A stretch of DNA of 36,445 bases, taken from positions 1-36,445 of the forward strand of contig JAPPGU010000008.1 of assembly GCA_028821265.1 (NCBI GenBank), read 5' to 3'. This document shows positions 32,228-36,445 of this stretch, piece by piece. Each line of letters opens with the position of its first letter. The stretch's first letter is position 1. The stretch is from a bacterium (GTDB lineage Bacteria > Actinomycetota > Acidimicrobiia > Spongiisociales > Spongiisociaceae). Position numbers and translations under genes: made by a program. Under the pieces are notes generated by a model. That model saw only the letters and a program-made list of their open reading frames with translations, ran no database searches and had not been told where the DNA came from.

Positions 32228-32818
32228 TTGCCCTCGCCGCTACGAGCCGGGCTTCAACAGATCCTGAGGACGAAGGCGCTGAGCCACCGCGACGAGGAGA
32301 TACAACTGGCGTGCGGGGCCATGTCGAGAGACTTCATCGACGGCAAGGAGGCCTTTGCCGCGTGGCAGGACCTCAAGGTCGCATGCGAAGCCATCGTCGA
32401 GGCCGTCGGCGCCGCCGGCATAGAGTTCGACGCCGCGGGTGGTCCCACATTGGGCGCCGACGCGCTGGCGGTGGGCATCGCTGCCGTGAGCAACAAGCGC
32501 TGGTTCATCGTTCGTAAACGGCAGAAGGGACGAGGAACCGCGCGCCGCATCGAGGGGTTGCAGATCGGCCGCGGCGACCGGGTGCTACTGGTCGAAGACG
32601 TTGTGACAACCGGCGGATCCGTCCTGGACGCTCTCGACGCGGTCCGGCAGACCGGCGCCGAGGTGGCGGCCGCGGTAACGCTGGCGGACCGCGGCGACAC
32701 GGCCACAGACGCCTTCGCCGATCTCGGCATCCCGTACTTCCCCATGGCCACATATGCCGACCTGGGTATCGACCCGGTCGTCCCGCCTCCGATGGCCGAG
32801 GCGCCATCAGCTGAATGA
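32228..32818 (+). CDS. Phosphoribosyltransferase, orotate-PRTase-like
   Basis: 196 residues from TTG 32228, selected because GGGAGGAG lies 7 nt upstream and because the product then begins as OPRT-like proteins do. The PRPP-binding motif VLLVEDVVTTGGSVLDAL is clear, and the hood includes GGPTLGADALAVGIAAVS and RWFIVRKRQKGRG, a good match to the PRTase loop of PyrE-like enzymes. It may be PyrE (orotate to OMP) or a paralogue; no pyrimidine genes are nearby. The M20 peptidase gene starts 27 bp after the stop. The upstream solo inverted-repeat end may carry the promoter. Confidence 0.85.
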   Translation: MPSPLRAGLQQILRTKALSHRDEEIQLACGAMSRDFIDGKEAFAAWQDLKVACEAIVEAVGAAGIEFDAAGGPTLGADALAVGIAAVSNKRWFIVRKRQKGRGTARRIEGLQIGRGDRVLLVEDVVTTGGSVLDALDAVRQTGAEVAAAVTLADRGDTATDAFADLGIPYFPMATYADLGIDPVVPPPMAEAPSAE

Positions 32819-32845
32819 CCAGGCGCGCGGCCCGGCCTCTCCACC

Positions 32846-34183
32846 ATGCATGATGATCTGACTTCGGCCGTCGACGAGCTGTTCCCCACGCTGAGGAGCG
32901 ACCTGGAGGAGCTCGTCCGGGTCGACTCGATAAGCGCTCCCGGATTCGATCCCGGCCGGGTACGCCACGGTGCCGAGGTATCCGCCGCCCAGCTGGAGCG
33001 GGCAGGCCTGGAGGGGGTAAGGATCCTCGAACTGGACGGCTCCCACCCGGCCGTCTTCGCCGAGATCGGCCCTCCCGGCCCCGACGCACCCACCGTCCTG
33101 CTCTACGCCCACTACGACGTTCAACCCCCCGGGCCCGCCGAGCTGTGGAGCACTCCGCCCTTCGAGCCGACCGAGTCCGGCGGTCGCCTGTACGGACGGG
33201 GCACGGCCGATGACAAGGTCGGCATCGTGCTCCACACCGGAGCAATACGGGCACATGAGGGCCGCCCGCCCGTCGGCGTGAAGGTATTCCTCGAAGGCGA
33301 GGAGGAGATCGGTTCCGCCCACCTGGACGGGTTCCTGGAGCGATACCGGGACCTGCTGGCCGCCGATGTCATCGTGGTGGCCGACGCCGCCAACTGGTCG
33401 GTCGGGGTGCCCGCGCTGACCACCTCGCTGCGGGGGTTGATCGACTGCACCATCGCGGTCCGCACCCTGGAGGCGGGGGTCCATTCCGGAATGTGGGGAG
33501 GAGTGTTCCCAGACGCTCTCTCCGTACTGGTGCGGGCGCTGGCTTCCCTCCATGACGAGCGTGGGAACGTGGCGGTGCCCGGCCTGGTGCGCGGGCAGCG
33601 CCCGCTCATCGATGCCGATGAGGACGGGGCCCGCCGGGATGCCGGGGTGCTGGCAGGCGTGGACACCATCGGGGTGGGATCGATCACGGAACGCCTGTGG
33701 GCCGGTCCGGCCCTGTCGGTACTCTCGATCGACGCTCCTCCGGTGGCGGGCTCCATCAACCAGCTGGTGCCGGAGGCCCGGGCCAAGGTATCGGTCCGGC
33801 TGGCGCCCGGGGACGACCCCGACCGGGCGATGGACTCCCTGGTACGCCATCTGGAGGGGGCGGTTCCGTGGGGCGCCGCCGTCGAGGTGGAACGGGGCGC
33901 GTCCGCCCATCCCTTCTCGCTCGATACGTCCGGCCCCGCCTACGACGCCTTCCAGGCCGGCTTCCGCCACGCGTACGGACGCGAAGCCGTCTACACGGGC
34001 ATCGGCGGCTCCATCCCCTTCGTGCAGGCCTTTTCCGACGCGTTCCCGTGGGCCGATCTGGTGCTGACCGGAGCGGGCGACCCCACCAGTTACATCCACG
34101 GCCCCAACGAGAGCCTCGACCTGGGCGAGTTGCGCAGGAGCGCCGTGGCCGAAGCGGTGGCCTTGCGGGCCTTGGCAGGCTGA
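32846..34183 (+). CDS. M20-family metallopeptidase (dipeptidase-like)
   Basis: 445 residues. Metal-binding and catalytic motifs: LLYAHYDVQPP (His and Asp), GRGTADDK (bridging Asp), LEGEEEIGS (general-base Glu and metal Glu) and SYIHGPNESL near the C-terminus. A dimerisation/lid domain is inserted at about 195-330 with LEAGVHSGMWGG. The closest type is the M20 dipeptidase group (CNDP/DapE-like), which hydrolyses dipeptides in the cytoplasm. ATG 32846 has no evident ribosome site. It follows the phosphoribosyltransferase gene and is probably in the same transcript. Confidence 0.92.
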   Translation: MHDDLTSAVDELFPTLRSDLEELVRVDSISAPGFDPGRVRHGAEVSAAQLERAGLEGVRILELDGSHPAVFAEIGPPGPDAPTVLLYAHYDVQPPGPAELWSTPPFEPTESGGRLYGRGTADDKVGIVLHTGAIRAHEGRPPVGVKVFLEGEEEIGSAHLDGFLERYRDLLAADVIVVADAANWSVGVPALTTSLRGLIDCTIAVRTLEAGVHSGMWGGVFPDALSVLVRALASLHDERGNVAVPGLVRGQRPLIDADEDGARRDAGVLAGVDTIGVGSITERLWAGPALSVLSIDAPPVAGSINQLVPEARAKVSVRLAPGDDPDRAMDSLVRHLEGAVPWGAAVEVERGASAHPFSLDTSGPAYDAFQAGFRHAYGREAVYTGIGGSIPFVQAFSDAFPWADLVLTGAGDPTSYIHGPNESLDLGELRRSAVAEAVALRALAG

Positions 34184-34203
34184 GCCGCCGCACGGCGCGC
34201 CGG

Positions 34204-34668
34204 TCAGACCCCGCCGCCGAACGCCAACTGGCGCCAGGCCTCGAACAGGACGATCGCGACCGCATTGGAGAGGTTGAGGCTCCTGCGATCCGGCAGCATC
34301 GGGATCCGGAGGGTCTCGGTCACTCCGTCGTGGCCCAGGATGCGCCCGCCCAGCCCGACGCTCTCCGGACCGAACAGCAAGCCGTCCCCCTGCCGATAGG
34401 CCACGTCGGAGTACCGCTTCCGGCCGCCTCCCGACATGGCGAACAGTCGTGCCGGCCCGGCCGCCTCCAGGTATGCCTCGAAGTCGGCGTGTTCCATGAC
34501 GTTCGCAAACTCGTGGTAATCGAGCCCGGCCCGCCTCAGTCGGGTGTCATCCATGGAGAACCCCAGCGGGTGGACCAGATGCAGGTCGGCGCCGGTGTTG
34601 GCGCACAGACGGATGATGTTGCCGGTGTTGGGCGGTATCTCGGGCCGGTAGAGCACTACCCGGAACAT
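34204..34668 (-). CDS. trmL: tRNA (cytidine/uridine-34 2'-O)-methyltransferase
   Basis: 154 residues, the normal length for this SPOUT-class enzyme. VVLYRPEIPPNTGNIIRLC at the start, HLVHPLGF, LLFGPESVGLGG and the C-terminal LNLSNAVAIVLFEAWRQL build the trefoil knot that binds S-adenosylmethionine. It methylates the wobble ribose of certain leucine tRNAs. ATG 34668 is chosen from family length; a longer open frame upstream to 34875 would be translated from repeat copy C and is not conserved. Ribosome site weak (AGGA, 9 nt). Confidence 0.93.
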   Translation of the reverse strand: MFRVVLYRPEIPPNTGNIIRLCANTGADLHLVHPLGFSMDDTRLRRAGLDYHEFANVMEHADFEAYLEAAGPARLFAMSGGGRKRYSDVAYRQGDGLLFGPESVGLGGRILGHDGVTETLRIPMLPDRRSLNLSNAVAIVLFEAWRQLAFGGGV

Positions 34669-34674
34669 GCCCGG

Positions 34675-34840
34675 GGTCCTGGTCTCAAGAGAACGCGAAA
34701 ATCGCGCCGAGCGGGCTTCAATCGGCTGTTCGCTCCATGAGCCGTGTGTTCCCTCTAGCCGGCCGATCCGATCGGTAATGGCATCATCGGCCGGTGTAGG
34801 TGCTTGGTGACAGGCAACGTATGGCGGGGGTGTGACACAT
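34675..34840 (-). repeat. Dispersed structured repeat, copy C (shortened), upstream of trmL
   Basis: Same orientation as copy A. It keeps the 5' half (GTGTCACACCC, ATACGTTG, CCAAGCACCTAC, GGCCGATGATGC, GAGGGAACACA) and the distal CGATTTTCGCG plus TTCTTGAG, but has lost most of the centre. Hairpin 1 is a 9-bp stem (CCGGCCGA 34759-34766 with TCGGCCGG 34787-34794, extended by one pair). Hairpin 2 survives as GAGCG/CGCTC (34709-34713 with 34731-34735) without the inner stem. It ends about 7 bp before the trmL ATG, so it forms the trmL leader if transcription starts upstream. Confidence 0.7.
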
Positions 34841-34897
34841 CCGGCCCTTCCCCTCCGATCCCGGTCGGCGTTCATCGCTCGCCACTACCAGTCAGGG

Positions 34898-35557
34898 CTA
34901 GAAAAGGCGCAGATGATTGGACGGCGCGCCTCTGAGCTGCTCGTAGTCCACTTCCACGCAGGTGATGCCTCGTGCCGCCGCCAGCACCTTGGCCTGCGGA
35001 GCGATGATCGTGGCCGCGAGCACTCCGCGGAGGGGATGCAGGCGCGAGTCGTTGCCGAGGCGATCCAGGTACCGGGTCAGTTGCTCCACACCGTCCATCT
35101 CGCCCTTCCGCTTGATCTCGACCGCCACCGTGTCGCCGTCCTCAGACCGGCAGAGCAGATCGACCGGGCCGATGTCGGTGGGGTACTCCCGGCGGACCAC
35201 CACCAGCCCCTCCTCGAGCACCTCCGGCTTGGCGGCCAGCAACTCCTGGAGATGAGCCTCCACACCGTCCTTCTCCAGCCCGGGATCCGGCCCCAGATCG
35301 AAATGGCGGTCGGAGACGACCTCCTCGATCCGGATGGTCAACTCCTCCCCCTTCGGGTTGGTGACCACCCAGCGAGCCTCCTCCTCAACCAGCGTGTTGG
35401 GGGCGTTCATCCAGTTCAGAGGCTTGTAGGCGCCGCCATCGGCGTGAATGGCCACGCATCCGTCCGCCTTGACCATGATCAGGCGGGTAGCGGTGGGAAG
35501 GTGGGCGGTGAGGCGGCCGCGGTAGTCGACCGAGCAGCGCGCGATGACCAAGCGCAT
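34898..35557 (-). CDS. nucS: NucS mismatch-specific endonuclease
   Basis: 219 residues from ATG 35557, where the conserved sequence begins ([21 protein letters not shown]). The N-terminal DNA-binding domain includes [22 protein letters not shown]. The C-terminal RecB-like nuclease has [30 protein letters not shown] (catalytic Asp, Glu and Lys) and [11 protein letters not shown]. NucS replaces MutS/MutL in mismatch correction in most actinobacteria and works with the sliding clamp; its presence is a strong lineage marker. A TATCCT hexamer lies 9 nt upstream, implying a very short leader. Confidence 0.95.
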   Translation of the reverse strand: MRLVIARCSVDYRGRLTAHLPTATRLIMVKADGCVAIHADGGAYKPLNWMNAPNTLVEEEARWVVTNPKGEELTIRIEEVVSDRHFDLGPDPGLEKDGVEAHLQELLAAKPEVLEEGLVVVRREYPTDIGPVDLLCRSEDGDTVAVEIKRKGEMDGVEQLTRYLDRLGNDSRLHPLRGVLAATIIAPQAKVLAAARGITCVEVDYEQLRGAPSNHLRLF

Positions 35558-35867
35558 CGTGACGGGAGGATAACCGCCGACCGCCGGGCGGCGTAACGGA
35601 CCAGTGGCCGGCCCTCGCCACCGTGCCCGACACGGAGAGGGTCGGGATAGGGCCAGTTCTCCCTTTCCGTGTAACAACCCGAGGTTGGTAGGGTCGAAAT
35701 CAGGCCATTCCCCGCATGCCGGACGCGGCCTCTAGCACATTCGAGGGTGATCCCCCATGGACATGACGTGCGCCGGAGTCGTGAGTGGGGAATAATCACC
35801 GGGACGACGAATGTCCGGGTTTCCGGCATCCCGGCCTGCATAAGCCCCTTCCGAAAGGAACTTCCGA
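35558..35867. promoter_or_regulatory. Divergent gap between nucS and an ABC transporter gene
   Basis: 310 bp. Direct repeats TTCCGAA at 35849-35855 and 35862-35868 (13-bp period) surround the ribosome site of the ABC ATPase gene and could bind a regulator. CCGGG and CCCGG near 35817-35835 can form a short stem. TAGGGT near 35690 and AATAAT near 35790 are possible -10 boxes, neither with a clear -35. Nothing else is seen. Confidence 0.3.
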
Positions 35868-36445
35868 ATGAACAGTACGGCGGCTCGCGCCGAAGACGTC
35901 ACGAAGGTGTACGGGTGGGGTGACACCCGCGTGACGGCGCTCGACGACATATCCGTGGCGTTCACCAAAGGCGAGTTCACCGCGGTGATGGGACCGTCCG
36001 GTTCGGGCAAGTCGACGCTCATGCACTGCATGGCCGGACTCGACTCGGTGACGGAGGGCTCGGTGTTCATCGGAGACCAGGACCTGTCGACGCTGAGCGA
36101 CCGCCAGCTCACCAAGCTCCGCCGGGAGCGGGTCGGCTTCATCTTCCAGGCCTACAACCTGGTCCCCACCCTCTCCGCCAGCGAGAACATCACCCTCCCC
36201 CTCGACCTGGCCGGCGCCAAGGTCGACCAATCCTGGTTCGACTCGGTCGTGGAGACCCTAGGTGTGGCGGACCGGCTCAAGCACCGCCCGACCGAGCTGT
36301 CGGGCGGCCAGCAGCAGCGGGTTGCGGCGGCCCGAGCCATGGTGTCCCGGCCGGATCTGATCTTCGCCGACGAACCGAGCGGCAACCTCGACTCCAAGGC
36401 CAGCGCCGACCTGCTCGCCTTTCTCCGATCCGCGGTCAAGGACCA
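35868..36445 (+). CDS. ABC transporter ATP-binding protein (MacB/LolD type), N-terminal part
   Basis: Partial gene; the first 192 residues are present and it runs off the right edge. Walker [10 protein letters not shown] (42-50), Q-loop [17 protein letters not shown] (Gln94), signature LSGGQQQR (144-151) and Walker [14 protein letters not shown] (164-176) are all intact. The [12 protein letters not shown] and DEPSGNLDS wording is that of LolD/MacB/FtsE-like ATPases that pair with FtsX-type permeases, acting in lipoprotein or peptide export. ATG 35868 has GAAAGGAA about 7 nt upstream. The permease gene would be expected just past the window. Confidence 0.93.
   Translation, partial: MNSTAARAEDVTKVYGWGDTRVTALDDISVAFTKGEFTAVMGPSGSGKSTLMHCMAGLDSVTEGSVFIGDQDLSTLSDRQLTKLRRERVGFIFQAYNLVPTLSASENITLPLDLAGAKVDQSWFDSVVETLGVADRLKHRPTELSGGQQQRVAAARAMVSRPDLIFADEPSGNLDSKASADLLAFLRSAVKD

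Noticed and set aside
34669-34875. 69-codon N-terminal extension of TrmL
   Set aside because: It would translate repeat copy C; TrmL proteins start at the MFRVVLYRPEIPPNTG segment.
1-36445. CRISPR array, prophage, restriction-modification or other defence island
   Set aside because: No regularly spaced short repeats, no phage structural genes and no methylase or nuclease operon were seen; the only toxin-like system is the MazEF-type pair.

Overview
The window is high-GC bacterial chromosome. Its gene content points to an actinobacterium: NucS mismatch endonuclease, group II truncated haemoglobin, many GTG/TTG starts, Thr/Ala-rich lipoprotein linkers, and several genes with a TANNNT hexamer exactly 6 nt before the start codon, which suggests leaderless transcripts. 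An uncultivated Acidimicrobiia-like lineage is my guess; no rRNA or tRNA is present to test it. About 33 protein genes, one decayed gene, one non-coding repeat family and one small terminal-inverted-repeat element can be supported. There is no prophage, CRISPR array, complete IS or classical defence island.

Layout. 1-3.8 kb (minus strand): 5' end of a substrate-binding lipoprotein, a DUF1801 protein, a secreted class-A-beta-lactamase-fold serine hydrolase of lower GC, a DUF6282-like metal hydrolase, and a truncated haemoglobin. 3.9-8.1 kb: two SLC13-type permeases with internal RCK_C domains, four in one and two in the other. 8.2-15.0 kb: two 471-residue L-fucose/L-arabinose-isomerase-like proteins on opposite strands, enclosing a dienelactone hydrolase, a two-gene ABC-2 exporter and an unannotated-looking 56-residue membrane protein. 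15.1-15.7 kb: a MazEF-type toxin-antitoxin pair. 15.7-19.5 kb: a tight operon of an unrecognised Cys-motif protein, a zinc alcohol dehydrogenase, a phosphotriesterase-like hydrolase and a decayed SDR. 19.5-21.7 kb: divergent nicotinamidase and nicotinate phosphoribosyltransferase (NAD salvage). 22.3-24.5 kb: alpha/beta hydrolase overlapping a MurF-like ligase with a membrane N-terminus. 24.8-27.4 kb: ClpB. 27.4-29.2 kb: a small lipoprotein-like protein, endonuclease IV and a membrane protein. 29.7-31.8 kb: a secreted SLH/Ig-like surface protein. 32.2-36.4 kb: a phosphoribosyltransferase, an M20 peptidase, TrmL, NucS and the start of a MacB/LolD-type ABC ATPase.

The most unusual signal is a roughly 0.16-0.33 kb repeat present three times in gaps (about 21.8-22.1, 29.4-29.7 and 34.7-34.84 kb). 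The copies have diverged in sequence, yet two stem-loops can be drawn in all three, and one of these stems is built from different paired bases in different copies. Indels break any shared reading frame. This looks like a structured non-coding RNA or a non-autonomous repeat carrying one. A separate 101-bp element with inverted ends, bounded by TA, sits exactly at the stop codon of the first isomerase gene, and a solo matching end lies at 32.18-32.20 kb.

Functionally the genes are a mix of import and catabolism of organic acids, sugars or lactones (SLC13, isomerases, dienelactone hydrolase, ADH/PTE operon), NAD salvage, DNA repair (endonuclease IV, NucS), protein quality control (ClpB) and envelope functions (MurF-like, SLH protein). 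They form many short transcription units rather than one dedicated system.
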